The notes under the pieces were generated by a model that was not told the origin of the DNA, did no database searches, and saw nothing but the letters and a program-made list of their open reading frames with translations. Source: Bacillota bacterium (GTDB lineage: Bacteria; Bacillota; Clostridia; Christensenellales; UMGS416). From it: 64,000 bases of DNA. A program made the position numbers and the translations under genes. This document shows positions 34,513 to 43,610 of this stretch, piece after piece (position 1 is the stretch's first letter; every line of letters begins with the position of its first letter). The DNA lies in the NCBI GenBank assembly GCA_023398815.1, contig JAEWRW010000028.1, forward strand, positions 124,001-188,000. The letters are read 5' to 3'.

Positions 34513-36981
34513 CTACACGCCCTTCTTGGCGTTGACAAGCTGAGCCGCGGCGGTGAACTGGCCCTTGGGCGTGTAACCCTGGAGCGGCAACATCTTCTCG
34601 TGCACGGCCTCCACCACCCACCAAGGCTGGGGGAAGAACGCGCTGTCGAGCTCGGTGGCCGGGGTAACCCAGTTGCGGGAGCCGATGACGACCGGCGGCG
34701 CGTCCAGATCGTCAAAAGCCAGCTCGGTGAGGTTGCGTGCCAGGTCGGCCGCGAAGCTGCCGCGCTCGCAGGCCTCGGTGAGCACCACGACCCGTCCGGT
34801 CTTCTTGAGGGACGCAAGCACGGGCTGGTAATCGAAGGGCACCAGTGACCGGGCGTCGATGACCTCGGCCGAGACGCCATACTTGGCCAGTTCGTCGGCG
34901 GCGGCAATGGCGGTGTAGAGTGCCGCACCGATGGAGACGATGGTGAGGTCGCTGCCCACGCGCTTGACATCGGGCAGGCCAATGGGCACCTCGTAATACC
35001 CCTCGGGCACACCGCCCTGGTGGAAGAGCTCGCCCACGTCGTAGAGACGCTGGCTCTCAAAGAACACCACCGGGTCGGTGCCGGAGAGTGCGGCGTTCAA
35101 CAGGCCCTTGGCGTCATAGGGCGTGGCCGGGTAGACGACCTTGAGCCCCGGCATGTGGGCGGCCAGCGCCGTCCAATCCTGGCTGTGCTGGGCGCCGTAC
35201 TTCATGCCCACCGACAGGCGCAGCACCACGGGCATCTTGAGCTCGCCCGCGCTCATGGCCTGCCACTTGGCCAGTTGGTTGAAGATCTCATCGCCGGCGC
35301 GGCCCATGAAGTCGGCATACATGAGTTCCACCACCGCACGACCACCGCACATGGCATAGCCCACGGCGGAACCCACAATGGCGGCCTCGCTGATGGGCGA
35401 ATTGAACAGGCGATGATACGGCAGCGCCTCGGTGAGGCCGCGGTACACGGCGAACGCACCGCCCCAGTCGCGGTTGTCCTCGCCATAGGCGATGAGCGTG
35501 GGGTCGGTGTAGAACTTGTCAACGAGGGCCTCAAACAGGCCATCGCGCAGCTGGTACGCCTTCGTCTTGGAGACGGGCTTGCCATTGGCGTCGATGCCGA
35601 AGCGTTCCTTCTTGGCGATGGCCTGCACGCGGGGATTTTCTTCTTTGGGCATCAAAGTCGTGCAGTGGCCGTCCTCCATGGCCATCTCATGGCCGTTGGA
35701 AAACATGAGGTCGGCGATGGCGTCGGGCCGGGCCGACAGGCTCATGTAGGGCGACACTTCGTTGTCGGCCGCGAGTTTGAGCGACTGCAGGATGAGCGCG
35801 CGGGTGCGAGCCCAGATGGCCTCGATGCTCTCGTCTGCGAGGAGGCCAGCCGCCTTCAGCTCCGCCGGGTAGGCGGTCAGCGGGTCAACGGCCTGCCAGG
35901 CCTTGATTTCGTCCTCGGTGCGGTAGGTCGAGCTATCCGACGGGGAGTGGCCACTGTAGCGGTAGGTCACCACATCGAGAAGCGCCGGGCCGCAGCCGCC
36001 GCGCAGAATCTCCTTCTTGCGGGCGACGGCGTCCATCACCGCCAGCGGGTTGAAGCCATCCACACGCTCGGCATGGAGCTGGGTGGGGCTGATGCCCGCG
36101 CCGATGCGCGCCACCATGTTGTAGGCCATCGTCTCGCCCACGGTCTGCCCACCCATGCCATAGTGGTTGTTGAAAATGTTGAAGAGCACCGGCAGGCCGC
36201 CGTTGTGGCCGTCCTCCCACAGCTCAGTGAGCTGATCCATGGCAGCGAAGTTCATGGCCTCCCACACCGGGCCGCAGCCGATGGAACCGTCGCCGATGTT
36301 GGCGATGACGATGCCGTCCTTCCCACGCACACGCTTGTAGAGCGCAGCGCCGGTGGCGATATCCGCCGAGCCACCCACCAGAGCGTTGTTGGGGTAGATG
36401 CCGAAGGGCAAGAAGAACGCGTGCATGGAGCCGCCCAGGCCCTTGTTGAAGCCGGTCTCCTTGGCGAAAATCTCCGACACGGCACCGTAGACGAGGAATG
36501 CCGCTGCCAATTCCTTCACGCTGGCGTAGCTGCCGTTGGCCTCCACCACCGCGAGGATGCGCCCGCCGTTGGCCGCCTTCATGATGCGCATGAGTTCGTC
36601 ATCCGGCAACTTCGCAATGGCCGACAGGCCCTTGGCAAGGATTTCGCCGTGGCTGCGGTGGGAACCGAAGATGAAGTCGTTGGTATCAAGGTGGAAGGCC
36701 TGGCCCACGGCCGATGCCTCCTGCCCCATGGAAAGGTGGGCCGGGCCACCGTAACCACAGGTGAGACCCATGTATTCGCCCGTCCGCTTGATGGAGTTGA
36801 TCATCGACTCAAACTCGCGGATGACCGCCATATGCTCAAAGATGCGCACCAGCGCCGCGTCACCATACCGGGCGCGCTCGTCGGCCATGGTGCCGCTGTA
36901 TTGGTTGACCGGGATGGCGGAAAACTCAATCCAACCGCTGGCGCGGGCCGCCTCGGGGCTTACACTCAATCGCTTTGTCAT
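34513..36981 (-). CDS. 2-oxoacid dehydrogenase E1, fused alpha and beta subunits
   Basis: E1 uses thiamine diphosphate to decarboxylate a 2-oxoacid (pyruvate, acetoin-type or branched-chain) and loads the acyl group on E2. In this 822-residue protein the alpha part comes first (GLTCGYGGPAHLSMGQEASA and the ThDP motif GDGSIGCGPVWEAMNFAA at about 231-248). The beta part starts near residue 490 (LIAYGEDNRDWGGAFAVYRG) and ends with the transketolase C-terminal domain. Fusion of two usually separate subunits is the notable point. The ATG at 36981 has GAGGAGTGGAAG upstream. The gene follows E3 by 16 bp. The substrate is undetermined. Confidence 0.87.
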   Translation of the reverse strand: MTKRLSVSPEAARASGWIEFSAIPVNQYSGTMADERARYGDAALVRIFEHMAVIREFESMINSIKRTGEYMGLTCGYGGPAHLSMGQEASAVGQAFHLDTNDFIFGSHRSHGEILAKGLSAIAKLPDDELMRIMKAANGGRILAVVEANGSYASVKELAAAFLVYGAVSEIFAKETGFNKGLGGSMHAFFLPFGIYPNNALVGGSADIATGAALYKRVRGKDGIVIANIGDGSIGCGPVWEAMNFAAMDQLTELWEDGHNGGLPVLFNIFNNHYGMGGQTVGETMAYNMVARIGAGISPTQLHAERVDGFNPLAVMDAVARKKEILRGGCGPALLDVVTYRYSGHSPSDSSTYRTEDEIKAWQAVDPLTAYPAELKAAGLLADESIEAIWARTRALILQSLKLAADNEVSPYMSLSARPDAIADLMFSNGHEMAMEDGHCTTLMPKEENPRVQAIAKKERFGIDANGKPVSKTKAYQLRDGLFEALVDKFYTDPTLIAYGEDNRDWGGAFAVYRGLTEALPYHRLFNSPISEAAIVGSAVGYAMCGGRAVVELMYADFMGRAGDEIFNQLAKWQAMSAGELKMPVVLRLSVGMKYGAQHSQDWTALAAHMPGLKVVYPATPYDAKGLLNAALSGTDPVVFFESQRLYDVGELFHQGGVPEGYYEVPIGLPDVKRVGSDLTIVSIGAALYTAIAAADELAKYGVSAEVIDARSLVPFDYQPVLASLKKTGRVVVLTEACERGSFAADLARNLTELAFDDLDAPPVVIGSRNWVTPATELDSAFFPQPWWVVEAVHEKMLPLQGYTPKGQFTAAAQLVNAKKGV

Positions 36982-36997
36982 CGTTCTTCCACTCCTC

Positions 36998-38365
36998 TCA
37001 AAACTCAAAGGCTGCTTCCCGCAGCACTTCCGACACCGTCGGGTGCGGGAACACGACCTTCTTCATGTCTTCCACACGCATGCGGCGCTCAATCATCATC
37101 GCCGCCCCATAGATCATCTCCGAGGCATAGGGGCCACAGAGCTGCACCCCCAACACCGCACCGGTGCGCCGGTCGGCCACCAGCAGGGCGAAGTCCGCCC
37201 CTGAGGGCTGCTCAGCCAGGTACCGGCCGGAATACCGCATGGAAAGCTCCACCGTTTTCGCGTCGATGCCACGGCGCTGGGCTTCGGCGGCGGTGAGGCC
37301 GACGCTGGCGACCTCCGGATGGGTGTACAGCACCGAGGGAATGGCGTCGTAGTTCATGGCGTCAGCCTTCCCCAGGATGATGTTGACGCACAACTCGGCC
37401 TCGCGGTAGGCGGTGTGGGCCAGCAGGGATTTGCCGTTGATGTCACCGGCGGCAAAGACGCCGCCCACATTGGTACGGCCACGGTCGTCAGTGACGACGG
37501 CACCCCGCTCGGTGGCCACGCCGATGCGCTCCAGCCCCAGGCCGTCGCTGACCGGCCGGCGGCCGATGGAGACGAGCACCAGGTCAGGCTGGGAACACTG
37601 CTCGGCACCGTCCACCTCATAGAACACCCTGCCCGGCTCCAGCCGGGTGACCTTGGCAGAGAGGCGGAAGCGAATGCCCGCCTTCTCCAAATCCTTGCGC
37701 AGGTGGTCGGCCAGCTTTTCATCCAGCGGGCCACCCACGCGGGGCAGCATTTCGACCACTTCCACTTCGGCCCCGGCTTCGCGGTAGTAGCTGGCCATCT
37801 CGAGGCCAATGACGCCACCGCCGATGACCAGGAGCTTGCCAGGCACAGTCTGCCGCTCCAGCATGCCGGTGGAGGTGACGGCAAAGCCCGCGTTCAGCGC
37901 GTCCGCCAAGCCCGGGATGGGTGGCAGCAGCGGCGCAGACCCGGCGCACAGAAGCACATAGCGAGCGGTGTAAGTCTCCTCCCCCGCCTTCAGCTGGAAG
38001 CCGCCGTCGGTGCGGCCAAGGATCTCAGCCGCAGCCTTCACCACGGTGACCCCAGCTTTTTTGAGTTTTGCTTCCACCCCGCCCACCAGGGTCTTGACCA
38101 CCCGGGCCTTGTGAGCCATGACGGCGGCGTGATCCAGGGTGATGCCCTCCACCTTCACACCCAGGCGCGCGCCGTCGCGGGCGGCGGCATAGACCTTGGC
38201 GCTGTTCAGCAGTGCCTTGGTGGGGATGCACCCCTCATTGAGGCAGGTACCGCCCACGTTCTTCTTCTCAAAAAGTACAGTCTTCAGGCCGCCTTTGGCT
38301 GCGAGCTCGGCCCCGTGGTACCCGGCTGGGCCGCCGCCGATGATGGCAAGATCAAATTGTTGCAT
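36998..38365 (-). CDS. lpdA: Dihydrolipoyl dehydrogenase (E3)
   Basis: E3 reoxidises the dihydrolipoyl group of E2 with NAD+. The 455-residue flavoprotein has the FAD motif AIIGGGPAGYHGAELAAKGG, the redox disulfide GGTCLNEGCIPTKAL (Cys41 and Cys46), the NAD motif LVIGGGVIGLEMASYYREAG and FAAGDINGKSLLAHTAYREA. Near the C-terminus, MKKVVFPHPTVSEVLREAAF carries the HPTxSE catalytic His-Glu. It begins one base after the E2 stop codon. Confidence 0.94.
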   Translation of the reverse strand: MQQFDLAIIGGGPAGYHGAELAAKGGLKTVLFEKKNVGGTCLNEGCIPTKALLNSAKVYAAARDGARLGVKVEGITLDHAAVMAHKARVVKTLVGGVEAKLKKAGVTVVKAAAEILGRTDGGFQLKAGEETYTARYVLLCAGSAPLLPPIPGLADALNAGFAVTSTGMLERQTVPGKLLVIGGGVIGLEMASYYREAGAEVEVVEMLPRVGGPLDEKLADHLRKDLEKAGIRFRLSAKVTRLEPGRVFYEVDGAEQCSQPDLVLVSIGRRPVSDGLGLERIGVATERGAVVTDDRGRTNVGGVFAAGDINGKSLLAHTAYREAELCVNIILGKADAMNYDAIPSVLYTHPEVASVGLTAAEAQRRGIDAKTVELSMRYSGRYLAEQPSGADFALLVADRRTGAVLGVQLCGPYASEMIYGAAMMIERRMRVEDMKKVVFPHPTVSEVLREAAFEF

Positions 38366-38366
38366 G

Positions 38367-39593
38367 TCACGCCTCCCCGTTGTCGCGCAGAATGGTATCG
38401 AGCTGGCCGATGGTGTCGCACAGCTCCTTCAGGAACCGGGAGGCCGGCGCACCGTCCACCGCCCGGTGGTCGTAGGTCAGCGACAGGCCCAAGGCCGGGT
38501 AAATCTGCAGGTAACCGTTCGGATCCCGCCGGGGCCGGTCCACAATGGCGCAGACGCCGAGGATGCCGGTTTGGGGCGGGTTGATGACGGGGGTGAAGAG
38601 CTCCACCCCCAGCGCCCCCAGGTTGCTGACGGTGAAGGTACCGCCAGTCAGCTTGTCAGGGCTGATGGCCCCGCTGCGGCATTCCTCTGCCAAAGCCTTG
38701 GCCTGGGCGGCAATCTCCTCCAGCGACAGGGAATCGGCATGGAAGAGCGTGGGCACCATGAGCCCGCGGTCGGTATCCACCGCCACACCCAGATGCACCC
38801 CGTGGAAGCGGCGCATCTTGCCATCCAACAGGTTGGCGTTGAGGTCGGGGTGATTCTTCAGCACTCGGGACACAGCATAGAGCACCATGTCATTGAGGGT
38901 CACGTTGACGCCACCGGCAGCGGCCTTGGCCTTGCGCTGGGCGCGCAGCGCAAGGAGTGCGCTGGCGTCGGCCGAGCTATGGTGGGTGAGCTGGGCCATG
39001 GTGGCCAGCGACTGATGCATGCTCTCGGCAATACGCTTGCGGATGTTACTGAGGGGCGTCTCATCGTACCCCATGTCGCCGGTGGGAGCCGTGCGCACCC
39101 GGCCATCAGCCAGGGCGTAGAGGTCGCGCTCGATGACGCGCCCGTGGGGGCCGGTACCGATGGCTTGGGCCGGGTCAAGACCCATCCGCTCCGCCGCGCG
39201 TCGCGCCCGGGGGGAGACTGAGACCTCGCCCGCCGGTTGAGCGGCCATGACCGGTGCAGGCTCAGCAACCTGCGGGGCGCCGCTTTGCTTGGCCGGGGCA
39301 GCGGATGTGTCATCCTTGGGAGCCACCTCCGCCAATAGGGCGGCAATGTCCTCCCCCGCCGTGCCGACGACGCAGACCGGCTCCATGACGGGGATCTCGT
39401 CGCCCTCCTCGCACAGCAGCCGCAGCAGCGTACCGTCGGTTTGGGCGGTCTCTTCAAAGGCCGATTTGTCCGTTTCGTAGGAGAAGAGCACGTCCCCAGC
39501 CGCGATGGTCTGGCCCTCGGCCGCGTGCCACTTGGTCAGGATGCAGCTTTCTACCGTATTGCCCTGTTTGGGCATTTTGATGATGGTCGCCAA
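38367..39593 (-). CDS. 2-oxoacid dehydrogenase E2 (dihydrolipoamide acyltransferase)
   Basis: E2 transfers the acyl group from lipoate to CoA and forms the core of the complex. The 408-residue protein has one lipoyl domain (SYETDKSAFE, lipoyl Lys43), an Ala/Pro linker, the peripheral subunit-binding domain (SVSPRARRAAERMGLDPAQA, about 125-144) and the catalytic domain ending with TYDHRAVDGAPASRFL. I chose TTG 39593 because AGGAGG lies eight bases upstream and MATIIKMPKQG is the typical E2 start; a GTG three codons earlier sits on top of the site. It leads the E2-E3-E1 operon. Confidence 0.88.
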   Translation of the reverse strand: MATIIKMPKQGNTVESCILTKWHAAEGQTIAAGDVLFSYETDKSAFEETAQTDGTLLRLLCEEGDEIPVMEPVCVVGTAGEDIAALLAEVAPKDDTSAAPAKQSGAPQVAEPAPVMAAQPAGEVSVSPRARRAAERMGLDPAQAIGTGPHGRVIERDLYALADGRVRTAPTGDMGYDETPLSNIRKRIAESMHQSLATMAQLTHHSSADASALLALRAQRKAKAAAGGVNVTLNDMVLYAVSRVLKNHPDLNANLLDGKMRRFHGVHLGVAVDTDRGLMVPTLFHADSLSLEEIAAQAKALAEECRSGAISPDKLTGGTFTVSNLGALGVELFTPVINPPQTGILGVCAIVDRPRRDPNGYLQIYPALGLSLTYDHRAVDGAPASRFLKELCDTIGQLDTILRDNGEA

Positions 39594-39635
39594 CGGGCGC
39601 ACCTCCTGCTGTTGTTGTCAATTTAGGATGCATAA

Positions 39636-39650
39636 TGTGATTTATTCACA
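39636..39650. promoter_or_regulatory. Candidate operator of the 2-oxoacid dehydrogenase operon
   Basis: TGTGA-TTTAT-TCACA is a perfect 5-bp inverted repeat with a 5-bp centre. It starts about 6 bp downstream of the -10 box of the E2 promoter, overlapping the expected transcription start. It looks like a CRP/FNR- or Rex-type half-site pair but matches none exactly. Binding here would block transcription. Confidence 0.45.
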
Positions 39651-39655
39651 ATGAT

Positions 39656-39684
39656 ATGGTACCAATCGGCCAACCATTCGTCAA
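39656..39684 (-). promoter_or_regulatory. Promoter of the E2-E3-E1 operon
   Basis: TTGACG (39679-39684), a 17-bp spacer and TACCAT (39656-39661) on the minus strand, about 65 bp before the E2 start. Confidence 0.6.
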
Positions 39685-39704
39685 CAGGAATCTGAACAAA
39701 AGGA

Positions 39705-40574
39705 CTACCGAGGCCGTCCCACCAAAAGGAGCCACTCGGCCGTGACCGTGGGCTGGGGGTGGGCAATCAAGCTCACTCGGCGTTCCTCGTCCGCCGGCCA
39801 AGTGAGCGGGGTCATGGCAATGAGGTCGGGCCACAGGGCCGGCGAAATGGGAACGTCCGCCCGTATCATCTTCCGCTCCAACACCTCAAACCCCTGCGCA
39901 AAGTGTTGCAGCACATCGTCGTTGTCGTAGCTCTCCCGGTCGTCGCCGCCGTAGAGCGCCTGCCGCAGCTCACGGAGGTACGCCGCCCCGGGCACGGCCT
40001 TCAGCACCACGCCGCCGGGTGCCAGCACGCGGGAAAACTCCCGGTGGTTGGTGGGCGACAGGATGTTGAGGATGGCGTGGAACGTGCCATCGGCAAAGGG
40101 AAGGTGGGTCAGGTCAGCCACGCACCACAGCGGCCCGGCATAAGCCGACGCCGCTAGACGGATCCCCTCTTTGGAAAGGTCAACGCCGGCGGCTTCCGCT
40201 GCCCTGTCCCCCTCGGCCAACAGGGCCAGAATGGAGTGGAGCGCGCTGCCCTCACCACAGCCGGCGTCAAGCAGGCGGGTCTGGTCTCCGGGCAGAAAGT
40301 GAATCACCGCTTCAGCCAGCGCTGCTTCCAGCGCGTCAAAAAAGCCGCTGCAAGCAATGGCCCGGCGGCTTGTGAGCATGGGACGGTCGTATTTGGAGGG
40401 AGCGGCGGCCTGTGCCAAGGTGAGAGACCCTTTGGCGTTGATGTCAAAACTGTGGCCGACGGCACAACGCACGCTGCCGGCATCTCGTGTGCCCAAAGCA
40501 CCGCCACACACCGGGCAGCACAGCACACCCGCGTTGCGGGCCATCCAGTCGTGCACCTGGGAAGTGCGGTTCAT
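39705..40574 (-). CDS. RlmA-type 23S rRNA (guanine-N1)-methyltransferase
   Basis: The 289-residue protein has an N-terminal zinc ribbon (LCCPVCGGAL ... VRCAVGHSFDINAKGSLTL) and an SAM-binding Rossmann domain (LLDAGCGEGSALHSIL, AAGVDLSKEGIRLAA, LNILSPTNHREFSRVLAPGG). This layout matches RlmA(I)/(II), which methylate G745 or G748 in 23S rRNA; the latter can influence tylosin resistance. The exact target base cannot be told. It lies five bases after the DUF362 gene, the last of four in the Lrp operon. Confidence 0.85.
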   Translation of the reverse strand: MNRTSQVHDWMARNAGVLCCPVCGGALGTRDAGSVRCAVGHSFDINAKGSLTLAQAAAPSKYDRPMLTSRRAIACSGFFDALEAALAEAVIHFLPGDQTRLLDAGCGEGSALHSILALLAEGDRAAEAAGVDLSKEGIRLAASAYAGPLWCVADLTHLPFADGTFHAILNILSPTNHREFSRVLAPGGVVLKAVPGAAYLRELRQALYGGDDRESYDNDDVLQHFAQGFEVLERKMIRADVPISPALWPDLIAMTPLTWPADEERRVSLIAHPQPTVTAEWLLLVGRPR

Positions 40575-40579
40575 GGTCG

Positions 40580-41740
40580 TCAGCTCCTACCCGCCGGCTG
40601 CTTTTTCAGGAAGCCGCGCTTGGCCTCCATGGCCTTGGCGGGGCAAAGCTCCTGGCAGCAGAAGCAGCGGATACAGGCGTCGTAGTGGATGACGGGCCGG
40701 CGCTCCACCATGGTGATGGCGTGGGGCGGGCAGGCGCGATCGCACTCGCCACAACCCACACAACGGCTGGCATCCAGCACCGGATGGGGATGCAGGGCAT
40801 CGACCCAGGTGCGGGGCAGCACATTCTCCAGGTGCCGCACGATCTGGAGGGTGGAGGTCGGCGGCTGGAACGGCCGTTTGTCGTTCTTCATGAGGTCGGC
40901 CACCGGCGTGCCGACGACCTCAATGTCCTCGAGCTTGGCGGGAAGCAGGCCCCGCTCCCGCGCTAGCGTCAGCAGCAGCACGTCGCTCTGCTTCCAGCCC
41001 ATCAGTTGCACGGCGACGGCATCCAGAGCATAGGGCGAGGCGCTGGCCAGCAGGGCACCGCGTTTACGGGGCGAGCCGGCAGAGGGGCCAGGGCCCTCCA
41101 TCCCCACAATGGCATCCATGACGCTCAAGGCCGGACGCACGGTCTCCGCAATGTCCAGCAGGAAATGGTTGAAGGCCTTGGGCGTGCTGTAGATGGCGTG
41201 GTATTTGGCCTTATCCAGGCCGTAGATGGTACCGTACAGGTTCTTCACCGCGCCCGTCATGGTGCACAGGGCGTGGGTCTTCATCTTGCACAGGTCGATG
41301 AGAACATCGGCCTCCAGCATTTCGGAGACGAGGTCAAAGCTCTTGGCCGAGACACCGTTTGGCACGGGCCTGGTCACCTTGTTGTGGTTGATGACGATTT
41401 CCGCACCCTCCCGGTCAGCCGCGGCCTGAAAGCCACAGACGCGGTAAGCGCGCGCGATTTCCTCACCAAAAAGCCCGGGGCCGCCGGGGCAATCCCCCAC
41501 CAGCACGCGGGCAGCACCAGCCTCCCGCGCCAGGCGGATGAAGGCGGCCACGACCTCCGGGTGGGTCGTCTTGGCGTCGCCGGGCGGCGCTTTGACCAAC
41601 ATATTTGGCTTGAGGTACACGGTCATGCCGGGCTTGACAAACCGGGACATGCCCCCTAACTCCTCCATCACCCGCCGGGCGGCGTCCAGCACGACAGCGG
41701 GCTCGTAATTGTTGCAGGTTGTCAATGACACTTGCGACAT
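40580..41740 (-). CDS. DUF362 protein with C-terminal 2[4Fe-4S] ferredoxin domain
   Basis: The 386-residue protein has a DUF362 domain (KPNMLVKAPPGDAKTTHPEV, LIDLCKMKTHALCTMTGAVK, GMEGPGPSAGSPRK) over about 1-290. Two ferredoxin motifs follow in about 325-375: CVGCGECDRACPPHA and CIRCFCCQELCPAKA. DUF362 proteins are widespread in anaerobes and presumed to move electrons, but no reaction is established. It is placed 21 bp after the aminotransferase and just before the rRNA methyltransferase, an arrangement that gives no obvious pathway. Confidence 0.85.
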   Translation of the reverse strand: MSQVSLTTCNNYEPAVVLDAARRVMEELGGMSRFVKPGMTVYLKPNMLVKAPPGDAKTTHPEVVAAFIRLAREAGAARVLVGDCPGGPGLFGEEIARAYRVCGFQAAADREGAEIVINHNKVTRPVPNGVSAKSFDLVSEMLEADVLIDLCKMKTHALCTMTGAVKNLYGTIYGLDKAKYHAIYSTPKAFNHFLLDIAETVRPALSVMDAIVGMEGPGPSAGSPRKRGALLASASPYALDAVAVQLMGWKQSDVLLLTLARERGLLPAKLEDIEVVGTPVADLMKNDKRPFQPPTSTLQIVRHLENVLPRTWVDALHPHPVLDASRCVGCGECDRACPPHAITMVERRPVIHYDACIRCFCCQELCPAKAMEAKRGFLKKQPAGRS

Positions 41741-41761
41741 CTGCTCTATGTCCTTCGATCC

Positions 41762-42937
41762 TTACAGAGTGGACAGGAACTGTTCCAGGCGTTGGAGAGC
41801 CGTCTTCAGCTTCTCCACCGAGTAGGCGTAGCTGATGCGGACATGCCCTTCGCCCGAGGGACCAAAGGCCGTACCCGGCACCACCGCGACCTTGGCTTCG
41901 TACAGCAGCCGCTCGCAGAACTGCTCACTGGTCATGCCGTAGCGCTTGACGGATGGGAACACATAGAACGCGCCTTTGGGCTCAAAGCACTCCATCCCCA
42001 TGGCGTGCAGTGACTGCAGCATGAAACGCCGGCGGCGGTTGTACTCCCGCTGCATCACGCCCACGTCGGCAAAGCCGTCGTTAAAGCCCTGGCGCAAGCC
42101 CTCTAGCGCGGCCTCCTGCGCCAACACCGGGGCACAGAGCGTAGTGTACTGGTGGATCTTCACCATGCCGGCGAGCGCCTCCACCGGGCCGCAGACATAG
42201 CCCAGGCGCCAACCCGTCATGGCAAAGGCTTTGGAGAACCCGCTCAATACTATGGTGCGCTCCTGCATACCTGGGAGCTCAGCGATGGAAACGTGGCGCT
42301 GCCCTGTGTAGGTCAGCTCCGCATAGATCTCATCGGAAATGACGGCAAGGTTGGTGGGGCGCAGCACTTCGGCCAGCGCCTCCAGATGTTCGCGCTCCAT
42401 CACGCCACCGGTGGGGTTGTTGGGGTACGGCAGCAGAATGGCCCGCGTGCGGGGGGTAATGGCCGCCCGCACGGCGTTGGGCTCCACCCGGAACTCCACC
42501 TCAGCACTCGTCTTGATTCCCACGGGCACGCCGCCGCACAGCGTCACACAAGGCGCATAGGAGACATAGGACGGCTCAGGGATGAGCACCTCGTCGCCCG
42601 GCTCCAGCAGTGTCCGCAGGGTGATGTCGATGCCCTCGCTGCCGCCCACGGTCACCAAAACCTGGTTGCGGGGGTTGTAGGCCAAACCGAAGCGCTTTTG
42701 CATGTACTCGGCGATGGCCACACGCAATTCCAGCGTGCCCCAGTTGGAGGTGTAGTGCGTCGCACCGTGTTCCAGCGCCCAGATGCCAGCCTCCCGGATG
42801 TTCCAAGGCGTGTCAAAGTCCGGCTCACCCACGCCCAAGGAGATGGCCCCCTCAATCTCCGACACAACGTCAAAGAACTTGCGGATGCCCGAGGGCGGCA
42901 GGTCGCCGACGACCTGATTGACCCATTGAATGCTCAC
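41762..42937 (-). CDS. PLP-dependent aminotransferase, class I/II
   Basis: The 391-residue fold-type I aminotransferase has GVGEPDFDTPWNIREAG near the start, PYPNNPTGGVMEREHLEALA, LAVISDEIYAELTYTG and the PLP-lysine motif VLSGFSKAFAMTGWRLGYVC (Lys about 240). These proteins swap amino groups between an amino acid and a keto acid; aspartate, alanine or aromatic specificity is not decidable here. Its start overlaps the Lrp-family gene by ATGA, so the regulator probably senses its substrate or product. Confidence 0.88.
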   Translation of the reverse strand: MSIQWVNQVVGDLPPSGIRKFFDVVSEIEGAISLGVGEPDFDTPWNIREAGIWALEHGATHYTSNWGTLELRVAIAEYMQKRFGLAYNPRNQVLVTVGGSEGIDITLRTLLEPGDEVLIPEPSYVSYAPCVTLCGGVPVGIKTSAEVEFRVEPNAVRAAITPRTRAILLPYPNNPTGGVMEREHLEALAEVLRPTNLAVISDEIYAELTYTGQRHVSIAELPGMQERTIVLSGFSKAFAMTGWRLGYVCGPVEALAGMVKIHQYTTLCAPVLAQEAALEGLRQGFNDGFADVGVMQREYNRRRRFMLQSLHAMGMECFEPKGAFYVFPSVKRYGMTSEQFCERLLYEAKVAVVPGTAFGPSGEGHVRISYAYSVEKLKTALQRLEQFLSTL

Positions 42938-43425
42938 GGCGACACCACCAATCTGTCGTCAACACGCTCCTCGTCGTCCACGATGACGCCGTTTTCCTTA
43001 TACTTCTTCAGCACAAAATGGGTGGCGGTGGAGAGCACCCCTTCGATGGTGGAGAGCTTCTCCGCCACGAAGAAGGCAATCTCCCGCATGGAGCGGCCGT
43101 CGACCAAAACCATGAGGTCGTAGGCCCCAGACATGAGGTACACCGAGTGCACCTCCGGGAAGCCGTAGATGCGCCGGGCAATGTCGTCAAAGCCCTTGCC
43201 ACGCTGGGGCGTCACCTTCACCTCGATGAGGGCCTCAACCGTCTCGTCGCCGACCTTCTGCCAGTCGATGATGGTGTTGTACTGCACGATGACGCGGTCA
43301 CGCTCCATCTCCGCGATGGCCTGCTGAACCTCCGCCAGCGACGCGCCCACCATGACAGCAATGTCTTCGGCGCTCGCTCGGGCGTCCCTACCCAAAATCT
43401 CGAGGATCTCTTTCTTCAGCTCCAT
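42934..43425 (-). CDS. Lrp/AsnC family transcriptional regulator
   Basis: The 163-residue protein has an N-terminal winged helix (KKEILEILGRDARASAEDIA, then EVQQAIAEMERDRVIVQY) and a C-terminal RAM ligand-binding domain (EALIEVKVTPQRGKGFDDIA, VHSVYLMSGAYDLMVLVDG). Lrp-type regulators bind amino acids as octamers. The ATG at 43425 follows GGGAG; an extension upstream would include the promoter and is unlikely. It is the first gene of Lrp-aminotransferase-DUF362-RlmA and overlaps the aminotransferase start. Confidence 0.88.
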   Translation of the reverse strand: MELKKEILEILGRDARASAEDIAVMVGASLAEVQQAIAEMERDRVIVQYNTIIDWQKVGDETVEALIEVKVTPQRGKGFDDIARRIYGFPEVHSVYLMSGAYDLMVLVDGRSMREIAFFVAEKLSTIEGVLSTATHFVLKKYKENGVIVDDEERVDDRLVVSP

Positions 43426-43462
43426 CGCGAAACACTCCCTTCGTCCTAAAAAGAATTTCCTC

Positions 43463-43491
43463 ATTATAACAAGCCGCCTTTGGGTGGTCAA
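43463..43491 (-). promoter_or_regulatory. Promoter of the Lrp-aminotransferase operon
   Basis: TTGACC (43486-43491), a 17-bp spacer and TATAAT (43463-43468) on the minus strand. Confidence 0.8.
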
Positions 43492-43537
43492 GGCAAGTCA
43501 TACGGGATGCATTCCCGCTGCCCCTCGCACTTCCCAC

Positions 43538-43566
43538 TTCATTTCAACACCAGTTTGTGCTATACT
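43538..43566 (+). promoter_or_regulatory. Promoter of the NifU-like / GGGtGRT pair
   Basis: TATACT (43561-43566) preceded by TG one base away (extended -10) and TTCATT (43538-43543) at 17 bp. The gene starts about 45 bp downstream. Confidence 0.6.
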
Positions 43567-43610
43567 ATCTTGGATTTTGTTTTGCCGACAACACAAAAGG
43601 AGGAACTCCC

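Noticed and set aside
35020..37296. A 758-codon plus-strand open frame over the E1 gene
   Set aside because: It is the mirror of the fused E1 gene, has no recognisable domain, and ends in Pro/Arg-rich noise.
39636..39650. A definite Rex or CRP site
   Set aside because: The centre is five bases and the arms differ from both consensus sites, so I list it only as a candidate operator.
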